Notes: a model not told the origin generated them from the letters alone. A DNA stretch of 64,000 nucleotides from Oceanobacillus oncorhynchi (GCF_000821065.1 NZ_CDGG01000001.1:1922001-1986000); one strand, 5' to 3'; shown: positions 16,462-26,669, counted from the first letter of the stretch. Translations and numbers: made by a program.

Positions 16462-17388
16462 TTATAGTTCTTCCAATGTAATCTGTTCTTTTATTGCATT
16501 TACATCGTTTATATCAATATGCGGGTACCAATATAAGCAGTTTGAAGCAGCAAAACTGCTTGCCTCTATGAGAGCAGTCTGGATTACTTTATTCGATTGA
16601 AACGCTTCTAACAATTTTCCTAGAAAAATATCACCGGAGGCCGTTGCATTTTTTGCTGTGATGTTTGGCAAAGTAATGCGATAGCATTTTCTGTGAATTT
16701 TTGCAATGGAGCCATCTCCTCCCAATGTAATAATAATATTTTCCAGTGCTGTATCATTCTTTAAGAGGGTAATGATTTCTTCCGTTGTTTCCGCTGTTTT
16801 GTTTTTTAACTCTAAATATTCCGATTCATTGACTTTTAGCAGCCATGGCTTCGCTTCGATGCTTTTGGATAGAGCTTCCCCGCTGCTGTCTATCACGCAT
16901 TTTGCTCCTTTATCCTGCAAAGAAATAATTAAATCCCGATAAAATGATGAGGGTAATCCATCTGGCAGCGATCCGGAAAAGACAACATAATCTTCCGGTT
17001 TTACCGAATCCAGTAAGGTATCCTCAAATGCCTGTTTTTCAGATGTGGAGATAACCGGTCCTTTTTCATTAATTAAATGTGCGTGCCCTTTTTCGTTATC
17101 TACAATAATGGAACAGATACGCGTATTTTCTTTAATAGGTGTTACTGTCGTAGAGATATGCTGGTCATTTGCCAAGCTTTGCAAATGTTTGCCAATATAT
17201 CCGCCTAAAAAAGCGTGTGCTGTGAAAGCGCTGTTTGGATTTTGAAAAGAAAAAGAACGAATCACATTAAACCCTTTTCCTCCTAATAGCTCCTTCGCCT
17301 GATGTGACCTGCTGACACCGTTAACATCAAATTTCTCTAAAAAAATTGTTCGATCTAATGCGGGGTTCGGACAAACAACATGCAACAA
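16462..17388 (-). CDS. PfkB-family hexose-phosphate kinase (tagatose-6-phosphate kinase / 1-phosphofructokinase type)
   Basis: 308 residues from a TTG start at 17388 with GAGGTG before it. First PfkB signature GGKGFNVIRS at about residue 37, where the family usually has GGKGINVAR. The C-terminal signature is reduced to ATASGDIFLG: the catalytic Asp is kept but the usual GAGD is ASGD. Phosphorylates a ketohexose phosphate with ATP. Given GatD activity downstream of galactitol-1-phosphate, tagatose-6-phosphate is the likely substrate. Co-transcribed with the aldolase (20-bp gap) and divergent from the DeoR regulator. Confidence 0.85.
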   Translation of the reverse strand: MLHVVCPNPALDRTIFLEKFDVNGVSRSHQAKELLGGKGFNVIRSFSFQNPNSAFTAHAFLGGYIGKHLQSLANDQHISTTVTPIKENTRICSIIVDNEKGHAHLINEKGPVISTSEKQAFEDTLLDSVKPEDYVVFSGSLPDGLPSSFYRDLIISLQDKGAKCVIDSSGEALSKSIEAKPWLLKVNESEYLELKNKTAETTEEIITLLKNDTALENIIITLGGDGSIAKIHRKCYRITLPNITAKNATASGDIFLGKLLEAFQSNKVIQTALIEASSFAASNCLYWYPHIDINDVNAIKEQITLEEL

Positions 17389-17489
17389 ACTATCACCTCA
17401 TTTTCATGTTCGATAGATTTATCATAAATCCTAAAGCAAAAAAAAGCAAAGAAAAATTTAAATAAAGCAAAAAAATAATAAAAATATGT

Positions 17490-17518
17490 TTGCATTATTT
17501 TGTTTTATGTCTTATAAT
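17490..17518 (+). promoter_or_regulatory. sigma-A promoter of the galactitol operon
   Basis: TTGCAT, 17 bp, TATAAT, 42 bases before the ATG at 17561. Confidence 0.8.
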
Positions 17519-17522
17519 CAAT

Positions 17523-17536
17523 TTAAAGCGTTTGCA
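17523..17536 (+). promoter_or_regulatory. cre-like catabolite site over the transcription start
   Basis: TTAAAGCGTTTGCA matches the cre pattern TGWAANCGNTNWCA at 12 of 14 positions. Just downstream of the -10 box, where CcpA binding would block initiation. Confidence 0.65.
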
Positions 17537-17560
17537 AGTTATCCTTTAGGAGGTGTTTAG

Positions 17561-18346
17561 ATGCTCTCACAAGATCGTCAAGAAATTATCATGCAGTATC
17601 TGCAAACAAATAAAAGCGTGAGAATTGCAGATTTAAGTAATGATTTAGGAGTAACTCGGGAAACCATCCGCAAAGATCTCTATGAAATGGAACAGGAAGG
17701 CATTGTTCGGAAGGTTCATGGGGGAGCGATACTTAATAAAGCCAATCTGGAGACAAAGTATGTAACGAGAAAAACAGTGAATGAAGAGGAAAAGAAGGCT
17801 ATTGCTAAAAAAGCTGCTGAACTCGTGGAAGACGGGGATACCATTTATATAGACTATGGAACAACCGCTTTATACTTCTCCAGAGAAATAAATAACAAGA
17901 AAGATTTAACGATTATTACCAATTCGTTGCCGATTGCACAGGAGCTCATCGATTATTCTCATTTTGATGTCATTATTATCGGCGGGAATGTAAGGAAAAA
18001 TGAAAACTCTTTATTTGGACCAATTGCTTATCGTGGGATTGAAAAGCTTTTTGTAGATAAAGGATTTTTTGGAATAGGCGGTTTAGATTTGCAGGCAGGC
18101 TATACCAATATGCATATGGGAGAGTCGGAAGTATCCCGGTTGATGATGAAACATAGCCAGCTAAAAATTATGATGGCTGATTTCTCCAAATTCCATTCTA
18201 CTTCGATGAACCAAGTAGCTGCCATTGATGAAGTCGATATTTTAATCACAGACACAACATCTGATGCAGAAGCAGTAGAAACCATCAAATCACTGCAAAC
18301 GAAAGTCTATACCGTTGAAGCGGAGAGGAGTTATAAAGATGAATAA
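17561..18346 (+). CDS. DeoR/GlpR-family regulator of galactitol genes
   Basis: 261 residues. N-terminal DeoR helix-turn-helix (VRIADLSNDLGVTRETIRKDL, then VRKVHGGA, the classic wing motif) and a C-terminal DeoR sensor domain with IYIDYGTTALYF and TNSLPIAQEL. Binds a phosphorylated sugar, probably tagatose-6-phosphate or a similar intermediate, and represses the operon it heads. AGGAGGT directly upstream. The following PTS IIA gene starts inside its 3' end (8-base overlap). Confidence 0.88.
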   Translation: MLSQDRQEIIMQYLQTNKSVRIADLSNDLGVTRETIRKDLYEMEQEGIVRKVHGGAILNKANLETKYVTRKTVNEEEKKAIAKKAAELVEDGDTIYIDYGTTALYFSREINNKKDLTIITNSLPIAQELIDYSHFDVIIIGGNVRKNENSLFGPIAYRGIEKLFVDKGFFGIGGLDLQAGYTNMHMGESEVSRLMMKHSQLKIMMADFSKFHSTSMNQVAAIDEVDILITDTTSDAEAVETIKSLQTKVYTVEAERSYKDE

Positions 18347-18800
18347 TTATCTTGATAAAGGTTTGATTCTTTTAAATAGCAGCGCAGATTCAACAGCTGC
18401 CATTTTTGAAGAGATTGGAAGCGTTATGATTACGAAGGGTTATGCCAACAGTGAATATGTCGAGGGATTAAAAGCAAGGGAAAAAGAATTCCCGACTGGT
18501 GTTCCGACAGGCGTAATCGGAGTAGCACTTCCACACACAGATGCAAGTTATGTAAATGAAAGTAAAATCGGTTTAATGACGCTGAAGGAGCCCGTTTCTT
18601 TTCGGATTATGGGGAGCGACTCTGACGAAATTGAAGTGAAAGTCGTCTTTCTGCTTGGGTGCTCTGATGGAGAAGAACATATTCAAGTATTGCAAAAAAT
18701 AGTGGAGCTGGTGCAGCAGCAAGCATTTTTAGATCAGCTATTACAGCTTCAAACAGTAGAGGAAGCGTATCAATTACTGGAATCAAATTTAGATTTATAA
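18339..18800 (+). CDS. gatA: PTS galactitol-type EIIA component
   Basis: 153 residues from MNNYLDKGLIL at 18339 (GAGAGGAG upstream); a start 8 codons earlier is less likely. EIIA of the fructose/mannitol superfamily, GatA subgroup: the phosphorylated His lies in VALPHTD (about residue 60), in the common arrangement PTGVPTGVIGVALPH. Cytoplasmic phosphocarrier from HPr to EIIB. Confidence 0.88.
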   Translation: MNNYLDKGLILLNSSADSTAAIFEEIGSVMITKGYANSEYVEGLKAREKEFPTGVPTGVIGVALPHTDASYVNESKIGLMTLKEPVSFRIMGSDSDEIEVKVVFLLGCSDGEEHIQVLQKIVELVQQQAFLDQLLQLQTVEEAYQLLESNLDL

Positions 18801-18838
18801 ATAAAAATATTATTTAACCAAAATTGGAGGAATTTAAA

Positions 18839-19114
18839 ATGAAAAAAGTATTAGTAGCATGTGGTGGAGCAGTAGCAACGTCAACGGTGGCAGCAAATAA
18901 AATCAGAGCTTTATTAAAGGAAAATAACATTGATGCAGATGTATCACAATGCCGTGTAAGTGAATTAGGGTCGAAAGTCAGCGGTACAGATTTGATTGTA
19001 ACCACAGCTAAGGTGGACAAGGATTACGGTGTTCCGGTTATTCATGGATTGGCATTTATCTCAGGAGTAGGGTTAGACAAAACAAAAAAAGAAATTTTAG
19101 AGGTTCTGCAGTAG
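18839..19114 (+). CDS. gatB: PTS galactitol-type EIIB component
   Basis: 91 residues starting MKKVLVACGGAVATST; the Cys at residue 8 in the P-loop-like ACGGAVATST is the phosphorylation site. Receives phosphate from EIIA and passes it to galactitol on EIIC. GGAGG 7 bases upstream. Confidence 0.9.
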   Translation: MKKVLVACGGAVATSTVAANKIRALLKENNIDADVSQCRVSELGSKVSGTDLIVTTAKVDKDYGVPVIHGLAFISGVGLDKTKKEILEVLQ

Positions 19115-19149
19115 AGCAATCTCTTTATTAAAAGGAGGAAATTCCGTCC

Positions 19150-20472
19150 ATGCAAATCTTACAATATATATTAGATCTTGGGCCGACCGTAATGCTTCCA
19201 TTAGTTATTTTTATATTGGGAATTTGTTTAAAACAAGGCATTGGAAAATCCCTTCGTTCCGGGATAACCATTGGTGTCGGATTTGTCGGGATTAATTTGG
19301 TCATTGGTCTCTTAACAGATAATTTAGGACCAGCTGCACAGGAAATGGCGGACCGCTTTAATTTAGGCCTTTCCGTGGTTGATGTCGGCTGGCCGGGAGC
19401 TTCCCCGATGGCATGGTCATCAACGATTGCTATGGTAGCTATTCCTGTAGCCATTCTTGTCAACGTGCTAATGCTTGTAACGAAAATGACCCGTGTGGTT
19501 AACGTCGATATCTGGAATATCTGGCATATGACGTTTACAGGAGCCATTATTTTGGCAGCAACCGGAAACTTCTGGTTTGCAATTATTGGTGTTGTTGTTC
19601 ACTCTGCCTTTGTTTACAAGCTGGGTGATTGGTTTGCACCGACAGTGAATAAGCATTTTGGCTTGGAAGGGATAGCGATTCCGCATGGTTCTGGAACCTG
19701 GTCCGCTCCATTTGCAGTGGTCATTGATGCCATTATCGATAAAATTCCAGGTGTAAAAAAAGTGAATATTAATTCCAGTAAGATTGAAGAGCGTTTTGGG
19801 GTTGTCGGCGAGCCAGTCATTATTGGCGCTGTATTAGGTATCGTCATTGGATTTTTGGCAGGCTACCCTGTATCTGACGTGCTGCAGTTAGGTATTCAAA
19901 TGGCTGCTGTTATGGTCTTGATGCCGACAGTTGTTAAATTTATTATGGAAGGTTTAATGCCGATAGCAGAAGCTGCGCAGGCTATATTAGACAAACGCTT
20001 CCAAGGACAGCAATACTATATTGGGCTGGATCCAGCATTACTATTAGGCAATTCCCAAGTAGTAGCAGCAAGCCTGATTTTTGTTCCATTAACATTGGTT
20101 ATTGCTATTTTGATTCCTGGCAACCAAGTCCTGCCGTTTGGTGACTTGGCTACCATTGGATTCTTTGTATCAATGGCAGTAGGGATCCATAAAGGAAACT
20201 TATTCCGGACGGTTATTTCCGGAGCGTTTATCATGAGTATCACTATCTGGATCGCGAATATGATGGTAGGCGTGCATACGAAGCTGGCAACAGATACAGG
20301 AAATATTTCAAGCGGCCAAGTTGCTTCTCTGGACCAAGGCGGAGCACCAATCACATTTATTTTGAAAGAATTATTCCAGCTTCAAAATTTAGTCCCATTG
20401 TTAATCATTGGCGGAATTTATGTATTCAGTATTATTTTTACGTACGTTCAATTTAAAAGAGAGAAAATATGA
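19150..20472 (+). CDS. gatC: PTS galactitol permease EIIC component
   Basis: 440 residues, polytopic, EIIC of the Gat family. QYILDLGPTVMLPLVIFILG at the N-terminus and HFGLEGIAIPHGSGTWSAP in the loop carry family signatures. Imports galactitol with phosphorylation to galactitol-1-phosphate. AAAGGAGG before the ATG. A long antisense open frame (19128-19547) is a compositional shadow. Confidence 0.9.
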   Translation: MQILQYILDLGPTVMLPLVIFILGICLKQGIGKSLRSGITIGVGFVGINLVIGLLTDNLGPAAQEMADRFNLGLSVVDVGWPGASPMAWSSTIAMVAIPVAILVNVLMLVTKMTRVVNVDIWNIWHMTFTGAIILAATGNFWFAIIGVVVHSAFVYKLGDWFAPTVNKHFGLEGIAIPHGSGTWSAPFAVVIDAIIDKIPGVKKVNINSSKIEERFGVVGEPVIIGAVLGIVIGFLAGYPVSDVLQLGIQMAAVMVLMPTVVKFIMEGLMPIAEAAQAILDKRFQGQQYYIGLDPALLLGNSQVVAASLIFVPLTLVIAILIPGNQVLPFGDLATIGFFVSMAVGIHKGNLFRTVISGAFIMSITIWIANMMVGVHTKLATDTGNISSGQVASLDQGGAPITFILKELFQLQNLVPLLIIGGIYVFSIIFTYVQFKREKI

Positions 20473-20502
20473 GGAAAATTTTAGATAGGAGATGTCGTTG
20501 AA

Positions 20503-21540
20503 ATGAAGGCGTTAGTGCTGGAAAGTAAAGCAAACTTCTCCGTAAAGGATATGGAAATACCAGTTATTAAACCCAATCAAGTGTTAGTGAAAGTAGCTTA
20601 TGTGGGAATTTGCGGTTCCGATTTAGCCCGTTATTTTGATGGGAAGGTGCATCATTACCCGACCATTTTAGGGCATGAATTTTCAGGTGTTATTACGGAA
20701 ACAGGAAGCGAAGTGCAGGGATTAAATGAAGGAGACCGCGTGGCAGTAGCTCCATTAGTTCCGTGTGAACAGTGTTCCAGCTGTGCGAGCGGCCATCCGG
20801 CGCTTTGCGAGAATTATAGTTTTATTGGTTCCCGAGAGCAGGGGGCAATGGCTGAATACGTTGCGGTAAATGCCAAAAATATCCTGACTTTACCGGATGA
20901 AATTACAGACCAGGAAGCGGCGTTAATTGAGCCATTAACTGTTGCTATCCATGGAATTGAAAAAGTCGATATTCACGCCGGGGCAAGCGCCGTTGTTTTT
21001 GGAGCAGGTACAATCGGCATGATGTCACTGCTCGCACTGCAGGCAAAGGGTGCAGGAGAGATAACGGTTATAGATATTGACAACGCAAAGCTGGAAATGG
21101 CGAAAGCGTTAGGAGCTACAGTTATCGTCAATTCATTAGAAGTTGATTTAGATGATTATTTTAAAGAAAATCAAAGACCGGAAATCGTAGTCGAAACAGC
21201 AGGGGTGCAGCAGACTCAGGTTCAGTCATTGAGTGTAGTGGAGAAGCTTGGTCAGGTTGTATATGTTGGCACAGCCAAGAAAGAGATTACATTCCCAGCA
21301 GATGTATTTGAAAGAATTCTAAGAGCAGAATTAAAAGTATACGGTTCTTGGATGTCCTATTCCGCTCCTTTTCCAGGATTTGAATGGACAGCAGCTTTAC
21401 AATACATGAAGGATGGAAAAATCGATGTAAAAGCCTTGATTCATGAAGTGAACCCGCTGGAGGTCAAAGAAGAACCATTCCAGAAAATGATTGATCCGGA
21501 TAATCATTCGATTAAGTTTTTATATGATGTAAGACAGTAG
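20503..21540 (+). CDS. gatD: zinc-dependent galactitol-1-phosphate 5-dehydrogenase
   Basis: 345 residues, medium-chain zinc dehydrogenase. Catalytic zinc ligands in GICGSD and GHEFSG; structural zinc site CEQCSSCASGHPALC; nucleotide site VVFGAGTIGMMSL. It oxidises galactitol-1-phosphate to tagatose-6-phosphate with NAD. Identity follows from being the last gene after gatABC, with kinase and aldolase divergently encoded, completing the pathway. Sorbitol or other polyol dehydrogenases have the same fold, so the substrate is inferred. Confidence 0.87.
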   Translation: MKALVLESKANFSVKDMEIPVIKPNQVLVKVAYVGICGSDLARYFDGKVHHYPTILGHEFSGVITETGSEVQGLNEGDRVAVAPLVPCEQCSSCASGHPALCENYSFIGSREQGAMAEYVAVNAKNILTLPDEITDQEAALIEPLTVAIHGIEKVDIHAGASAVVFGAGTIGMMSLLALQAKGAGEITVIDIDNAKLEMAKALGATVIVNSLEVDLDDYFKENQRPEIVVETAGVQQTQVQSLSVVEKLGQVVYVGTAKKEITFPADVFERILRAELKVYGSWMSYSAPFPGFEWTAALQYMKDGKIDVKALIHEVNPLEVKEEPFQKMIDPDNHSIKFLYDVRQ

Positions 21541-21549
21541 GAAGGAAGC

Positions 21550-21589
21550 CTTGAAGGGTACAGTTTCATTGTATCTTTCAAGTTTTTTT
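21550..21589 (+). terminator. terminator of the galactitol operon
   Basis: CTTGAAGGGTACA / TGTATCTTTCAAG stem followed by seven T. Confidence 0.88.
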
Positions 21590-21659
21590 CGTCACCACAA
21601 CTTTAAGGTATAGAAACTCCAGAAGAAAGGTGTACAACCAAATAGATGTGGACAGCTTA

Positions 21660-21680
21660 CTTAATAAATTAAATTAACTA
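21660..21680. promoter_or_regulatory. putative ROK-repressor operator, regulator side
   Basis: AT-rich 21-mer containing AAATTAAATTAACTA; 18 of 21 positions agree with 26644-26664 in front of galK. It sits just before a TATGAT -10 box (21684-21689) of the ROK gene. Confidence 0.65.
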
Positions 21681-21718
21681 TGGTATGATATTTCTAAAAC
21701 GATGAACGGAGAATCTGG

Positions 21719-22888
21719 ATGCAGCGAGGCACTTTTCAATTAATGAAATCGGTCAACAAATCACTTGTTTTAAATAAAATTCGTACCTTTGAACCGATAT
21801 CAAGAGCACAAATAGCGAAAGAAACAAAACTCACCCCGCCGACCGTCAGCAGCATTGTCAAAGAATTAATAGAGGAAGGGCTGGTGATCGAAAAAGAATT
21901 GGGAGCTTCGCAAGGCGGAAGAAAACCAACCTTGCTTTATGTGAACAGCAGTGCGTTTTACGTCATTGGAGTAGATGCAGGACCAGAAACAATCCGATGC
22001 ATCCTTTCTAATTTATCCGGAGAAATTTTGGAGCAGTCATCTGCCATCATTCAAAAGCCGATAACCAATCAAGCCTTTATGACGATGCTAAAAGACGGTA
22101 TTCACAACGTATTACAAGCCTCCTCTGTTGAAGACGATAAAATTATCGGCATCGGTGTAGCCATGCATGGGGTAGTCGAAGTTGAAACAGGCATCGCTTT
22201 ATTTGCGCCGAACCTGGAGCTGAAAAATATTCAAATAAAAGCAGAGCTGGAGGAAGCATTCAATCTGAACGTCAAAGTGGAAAATGACGGCCGTGCCATG
22301 GCTTTAGGAGAATCCTGGTTTGGCGGTCATGCGAATGTGGAAAGCATGGTAGCTGTTAATCTTGGACGCGGTGTAGGTGCGGGTATCGTTATCAATGGGA
22401 AATTATATCATGGAGCACAGGATATTGCCGGCGAACTGGGTCATATGATCATCGATCTTCATGGAGAACGCTGTACCTGCGGGAATAGAGGATGCTTACA
22501 GACTTTTGCGACCGGATCAGCAATTGTTGCGTATGCGCATAAAAAAATAAAAGGTGCTTCCCAGGATGCAGATACAGCGGAAACTATCTATGAACGTGCG
22601 ATAGCAGGCGAGCAAGAATATATCGAGGTTTTTCAAGAAATTGCGGAAATTATCGGCATTGGCTTGACCAATTTAATTCATATTCTGAATCCGGATAAAA
22701 TTATTCTGGGCGGAGGCGTTATGAACAGCCGGGAAATAATGCTTCCTGTTATTAAACAAACGATTCATCAGCGTGCCTTGACAGGGAAAGCAAAGGAAAC
22801 ACAGGTTGAGGCGACGAATCTTTATGATAATGCCACGGTGCTTGGAGCTATATCCTTACTTTTGATTGAATTATTTAATCCAGTATAA
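21719..22888 (+). CDS. ROK-family transcriptional repressor (XylR/NagC type)
   Basis: 389 residues. Residues 1-75 are a winged helix-turn-helix (ISRAQIAKETKLTPPTVSSI, then GGRKPTLLYVN). The ROK domain follows with VIGVDAG, GVGAGIVINGKL and the ROK zinc motif GELGHMIID...CTCGNRGCLQT. Residues are typical of a sugar-sensing repressor that keeps a kinase-like fold. It is convergent with the galK-galE-galT operon and shares an operator-like sequence with it (26644-26664), so it most likely controls galactose use and itself. Confidence 0.88.
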   Translation: MQRGTFQLMKSVNKSLVLNKIRTFEPISRAQIAKETKLTPPTVSSIVKELIEEGLVIEKELGASQGGRKPTLLYVNSSAFYVIGVDAGPETIRCILSNLSGEILEQSSAIIQKPITNQAFMTMLKDGIHNVLQASSVEDDKIIGIGVAMHGVVEVETGIALFAPNLELKNIQIKAELEEAFNLNVKVENDGRAMALGESWFGGHANVESMVAVNLGRGVGAGIVINGKLYHGAQDIAGELGHMIIDLHGERCTCGNRGCLQTFATGSAIVAYAHKKIKGASQDADTAETIYERAIAGEQEYIEVFQEIAEIIGIGLTNLIHILNPDKIILGGGVMNSREIMLPVIKQTIHQRALTGKAKETQVEATNLYDNATVLGAISLLLIELFNPV

Positions 22889-22892
22889 AAAA

Positions 22893-22927
22893 CGGACTGC
22901 ATTTTATCAGCAGTCCGTCCGGTTTTT
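22893..22927. terminator. bidirectional terminator between ROK gene and galT
   Basis: CGGACTGC / GCAGTCCG stem flanked by AAAAAA and TTTTT. Confidence 0.85.
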
Positions 22928-22938
22928 ATATGAATGAT

Positions 22939-24417
22939 TCACGTATCCAATGCCGCAATAAACCTGTCAAACGCAGCTTTTTCTTTAAATACCCCGGCAT
23001 CTTCCAGTACCCGCTTGAATTTCAAGCCGAGTTCCTGTTGTAATATATCTTCTGCTTGTTCCTCGCTGGAAATCGTACCGTATTTATCTTTTATTTGATT
23101 GGCCCATTCCTGATGGTAGTCAGCGATATTACTTGGCTTTCCGCATAAATCATTTTTGATCTCCTGCAATTCATCCTTTAACCTTGCTGGAAGAACGGCA
23201 AGCCCCATGACTTCAATCAGGCCGATATTTTCTTTTTTAATATGATGGACATCTGCATGCGGATGGAAAATCCCCAGCGGATAGTCGCTGGATGTCCGGT
23301 TATTGCGTAATACCAGGTCCAGTTCATAGCTGCCTTCGCGTATTCTGGCAATTGGTGTAATAGTATTATGCGGTGTATCGTCCGTAAATGCGTGTACTGC
23401 TGCTTGTTCATCTGAATAATTTTTCCATGTTTGCAGAATATGATCGGCAGCTTCAAGCAAGGATGATTTATTCTCGCTCTGCAGCCGAATCACAGATAAT
23501 GGCCATTTTAACACGGCTGCTGAGACGTGATCGAAGTCTGGAATCAAAAATGAAAAAGCATTTTCAGCATGCGTCATCGCGAATTCGTAATTTCCAGCCT
23601 GATAATGGTCATGGCTTAAAATAGAGCCTCCGACAATGGGCAGGTCTGCATTGGAGCCAATAAAGTAATGTGGGAACTTTTCCGTAAACGTAACCAGGCG
23701 TTCAAATGCTTGCTTATCGATTTTCATATCACGATGCTCTTCTGCGAGTAAAATACTGTGCTCGTTGTAATAAACATAAGGCGAATACTGAAAATACCAG
23801 TTTTCATCTCCTAACGGAACCTTGATTACACGATGATTTGCTCTTGCCGGATAACCAGTCCGTCCGGCATATCCCTCATTTTCAATACATAAAAGACATT
23901 TAGGATAGGAAATCGTCTGCTTAAGTGCGCGTTCTCTTTTGATTTGCTCCGGATCTTTTTCAGGTTTGGACAGGTTGATGGTAATATCAAGATTGCCATA
24001 ACCTGTTTCCGCTTTAAAATGAATATTTTTACGGATACGGTTCATCTGGATATAGTTATTATTTTTGCTTAAGGCATAGAAATAATCCGTCGCTGCTTTT
24101 GGTGATGCTGCATATTTTTCTTTAAAAATAGCATTTACAACAGAAGGGCGGGCGACAAAGCAATTCATCACATTAGCTGATAGGATTTCCTTCGCATCAA
24201 AAACATCCTCAATGATGTGATTTTCTACCGCGTAGTCTACGATTTTATCGATCAGGTTAGGGATGGAATCTTCTGTCGGCTCTACTGTCTGATCCGGAAA
24301 ATCCGCTATTTTTAGCAAGGACATGACTTGATTTCGTGCATAAATTTCATCGGAGCCTTCGATTAATTCTTTTTCTATCGCTTTGTCGATTAATCCTTGG
24401 ATATCATGGTAAATCAT
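22939..24417 (-). CDS. galT: UDP-glucose--hexose-1-phosphate uridylyltransferase, Gram-positive type
   Basis: 492 residues, the long GalT2 form of Firmicutes rather than the short enterobacterial enzyme. Motifs include [13 protein letters not shown] with Cys pairs, and [10 protein letters not shown], which carries the His region of the active site. It exchanges galactose-1-phosphate with UDP-glucose to give UDP-galactose and glucose-1-phosphate. Last gene of galK-galE-galT; its start overlaps the galE stop by 4 bases (ATGA). Confidence 0.93.
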   Translation of the reverse strand: MIYHDIQGLIDKAIEKELIEGSDEIYARNQVMSLLKIADFPDQTVEPTEDSIPNLIDKIVDYAVENHIIEDVFDAKEILSANVMNCFVARPSVVNAIFKEKYAASPKAATDYFYALSKNNNYIQMNRIRKNIHFKAETGYGNLDITINLSKPEKDPEQIKRERALKQTISYPKCLLCIENEGYAGRTGYPARANHRVIKVPLGDENWYFQYSPYVYYNEHSILLAEEHRDMKIDKQAFERLVTFTEKFPHYFIGSNADLPIVGGSILSHDHYQAGNYEFAMTHAENAFSFLIPDFDHVSAAVLKWPLSVIRLQSENKSSLLEAADHILQTWKNYSDEQAAVHAFTDDTPHNTITPIARIREGSYELDLVLRNNRTSSDYPLGIFHPHADVHHIKKENIGLIEVMGLAVLPARLKDELQEIKNDLCGKPSNIADYHQEWANQIKDKYGTISSEEQAEDILQQELGLKFKRVLEDAGVFKEKAAFDRFIAALDT

Positions 24418-25418
24418 TTTAAATCGTCTCCTCCTGCATAGCCATTTGGATTACTGCTGTGCCAATTCCATGCGTCTGCTATAATTTTTTCAATTGAGGT
24501 GCGGGAAGGCTGCCAATGCAATATTTCCTTTGCTTTATCAGAGCTGGCAATAAGAACACTTGGATCACCGGCACGGCGGCTGCTGATTTGGGAAGGAATT
24601 ACTTTTCCAGTTACTTTACGAGCAGCTTCAATCATTTCCTTCACAGAAAACCCTTGATTGCTTCCGAGGTTGAAAATATCGCTTTGCCCGTTTTCTTTTA
24701 AATAATCTAATGCCAGAAGATGTGCTTGAATAAGATCCTCCACATGGATATAATCTCGTATGCAGGTGCCATCCGGTGTATCGTAGTCGTCTCCGAATAT
24801 AGTGATTGCTTCACGCTGCCCAAGAGCTGTCTCTAAAATAATGGGAATCAGATGCGTTTCGGGAGAGTGGTCCTCGCCGATTTCTGCTGTCTCTCTTGCT
24901 CCGGCCACATTAAAATAGCGTAAGGAAACGTAACGGATGCCATGTGCATGTTCTGTCCATTTCATGAGCTTTTCCATTGTCAGCTTGGTTTCTCCATAAG
25001 CATTGGTCGGATTGGCAGGCAATTTTTCCGTTATCGGAATTGTTTCCGGTTCTCCATATGTAGCGGCAGTGGAAGAAAAGACGATTTTATCCACTCCGAA
25101 TTCGACCATGGCCTGGAGCAGCACCTGCGTACCGTAAACGTTGTTATCAAAGTATTTAAGCGGATTTTCCATGGATTCTCCAACGAGTGAATTGGCTGCA
25201 AAATGAACAACGGCATCAATCGATTCTTTTGCAAAGACGCTTCGTAAAAAATCGATATCCCGGATATCTCCTTGATAAAAAGAAGCGTCAGGGTGGATTG
25301 CTTCTTGATGTCCTGTTTCCAGACTATCCACGACGACGACATGCTCGCCGCGGTCGATTAATTGGTAGACGGCGTGAGAACCGATATATCCTGCTCCACC
25401 TAAAACGAATATGCTCAT
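24414..25418 (-). CDS. galE: UDP-glucose 4-epimerase
   Basis: 334 residues, extended short-chain dehydrogenase fold. NAD site GGAGYIGSH at the N-terminus, catalytic Ser/Thr in FSSTAATYG and YGETK (Tyr-x-x-x-Lys), and YFNVAGA typical of GalE. Interconverts UDP-galactose and UDP-glucose. Overlaps galK and galT by 4 bases each. Confidence 0.95.
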   Translation of the reverse strand: MSIFVLGGAGYIGSHAVYQLIDRGEHVVVVDSLETGHQEAIHPDASFYQGDIRDIDFLRSVFAKESIDAVVHFAANSLVGESMENPLKYFDNNVYGTQVLLQAMVEFGVDKIVFSSTAATYGEPETIPITEKLPANPTNAYGETKLTMEKLMKWTEHAHGIRYVSLRYFNVAGARETAEIGEDHSPETHLIPIILETALGQREAITIFGDDYDTPDGTCIRDYIHVEDLIQAHLLALDYLKENGQSDIFNLGSNQGFSVKEMIEAARKVTGKVIPSQISSRRAGDPSVLIASSDKAKEILHWQPSRTSIEKIIADAWNWHSSNPNGYAGGDDLK

Positions 25419-26593
25419 TTTATCTCCTCCTCCGTTACTTCTTTGGCGCCATCTGCAATAGAAGCAGTGTAAAATGTTGGTTCATAGCCGATTTTGTCCT
25501 GATAAATTTGCTTGAGATGATGTTTGAAGTCCCTTACTGCATCCTGATGGACAATAGCGATGGCACATCCTCCAAATCCGGCGCCGGTCATACGTGCACC
25601 AATGACGCCCTCCTGTTCCCAAGCCACAGCTGCAATCGTATCTAATTCGATTCCAGTCACCTCATAATCCGATTGGAGCGAAAGATGCGATGCATTCATG
25701 AGCTGGCCAAAAGCATGTAAGTCGCCGTTACGCAGTTTCTCTAATGCTTCCAGTGTCCGCGCATTTTCATATACAATGTGTTTGGCCCGTTTTTGATTAA
25801 CTGGATCTGTGATCAGGTGCTTCGCTGCTTCAAATTGTTCCGTCGATAATTCACCAAGGTGCTGGATGGAAAGTTCCTTTTGCAAATCCTGGAGCGCCTG
25901 CCGGCATTGCGCAAACCGTTCATTGTATTTAGAATCTGCCAAGGATCGCTGTTTATTGGTGTTGATAATGATAATCTCATAATCCTGTAAATGCATTGGT
26001 GCATAGCTGTATTCCAGTGTTTGGCAGTTTAAGAGAATGGCATGATTTGTTTTTCCCATCCCGACAGCAAACTGATCCATAATCCCGCTGTTGACCCCAA
26101 TATAATTATTTTCTACTTTTTGCCCGATTTGAATCAGCTGAAGCCGGTCTATTTCCAAATTAAAAAGTCCTTCCAGCAATACACCGGTCGCTAATTCTAA
26201 AGAAGCGGATGAAGAAAGACCGGCACCATTTGGGATATTTCCATAAAATAAGATATCTGCACCGGACGTGATGGCATAGCCTTCTTGTTTCATATATTGG
26301 ACCATTCCTTTTGGATAATTCGCCCAGCCGTGCGCTTTCTGGTAAGAAAGATGATCGAGGTCACATTCTATTATTCCGTTTTCAGAAGCGTTTAAAGAAT
26401 AGAAACGTAATTTTTGATCATTTCTTTTTCTGGCAAGTGCGTACGTTCCAAATGAGATAGAAGCAGGCAGGACATAACCACCGTTATAATCCGTATGTTC
26501 ACCAATGAGATTGATTCGCCCAGGGGCGAAAAAGCGGCGAGGGGCTTCGGATGTATCAAAAATCTGGTGAAATGCTTGGGTTAGATTTGTCAT
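25415..26593 (-). CDS. galK: galactokinase
   Basis: 392 residues, GHMP kinase. Galactokinase signature [15 protein letters not shown] near residue 27, ATP loop [11 protein letters not shown] at about residue 123, and the third GHMP motif [11 protein letters not shown]. Phosphorylates galactose to galactose-1-phosphate. First gene of the operon, AGGAGG upstream, promoter at 26670-26698 with the putative operator between it and the start codon. Confidence 0.95.
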   Translation of the reverse strand: MTNLTQAFHQIFDTSEAPRRFFAPGRINLIGEHTDYNGGYVLPASISFGTYALARKRNDQKLRFYSLNASENGIIECDLDHLSYQKAHGWANYPKGMVQYMKQEGYAITSGADILFYGNIPNGAGLSSSASLELATGVLLEGLFNLEIDRLQLIQIGQKVENNYIGVNSGIMDQFAVGMGKTNHAILLNCQTLEYSYAPMHLQDYEIIIINTNKQRSLADSKYNERFAQCRQALQDLQKELSIQHLGELSTEQFEAAKHLITDPVNQKRAKHIVYENARTLEALEKLRNGDLHAFGQLMNASHLSLQSDYEVTGIELDTIAAVAWEQEGVIGARMTGAGFGGCAIAIVHQDAVRDFKHHLKQIYQDKIGYEPTFYTASIADGAKEVTEEEIK

Positions 26594-26643
26594 AAGGACC
26601 TCCTGATTTATATTTTTTATTGGTATGCTTATCCATATTGCAA

Positions 26644-26664
26644 CTTTATTAATTTAATTAACTA
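26644..26664. promoter_or_regulatory. putative ROK-repressor operator, gal operon side
   Basis: Contains the inverted repeat TTAATTTAATTAA and ends AACTA; matches 21660-21680 at 18 of 21 positions. It covers the predicted transcription start of galK, an effective position for repression. Confidence 0.68.
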
Positions 26665-26669
26665 AGTTC

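Noticed and set aside
19128..19547. 139-codon open frame antisense to the galactitol EIIC gene
   Set aside because: Composition is the shadow of a membrane protein gene; no ribosome site or recognisable domain.
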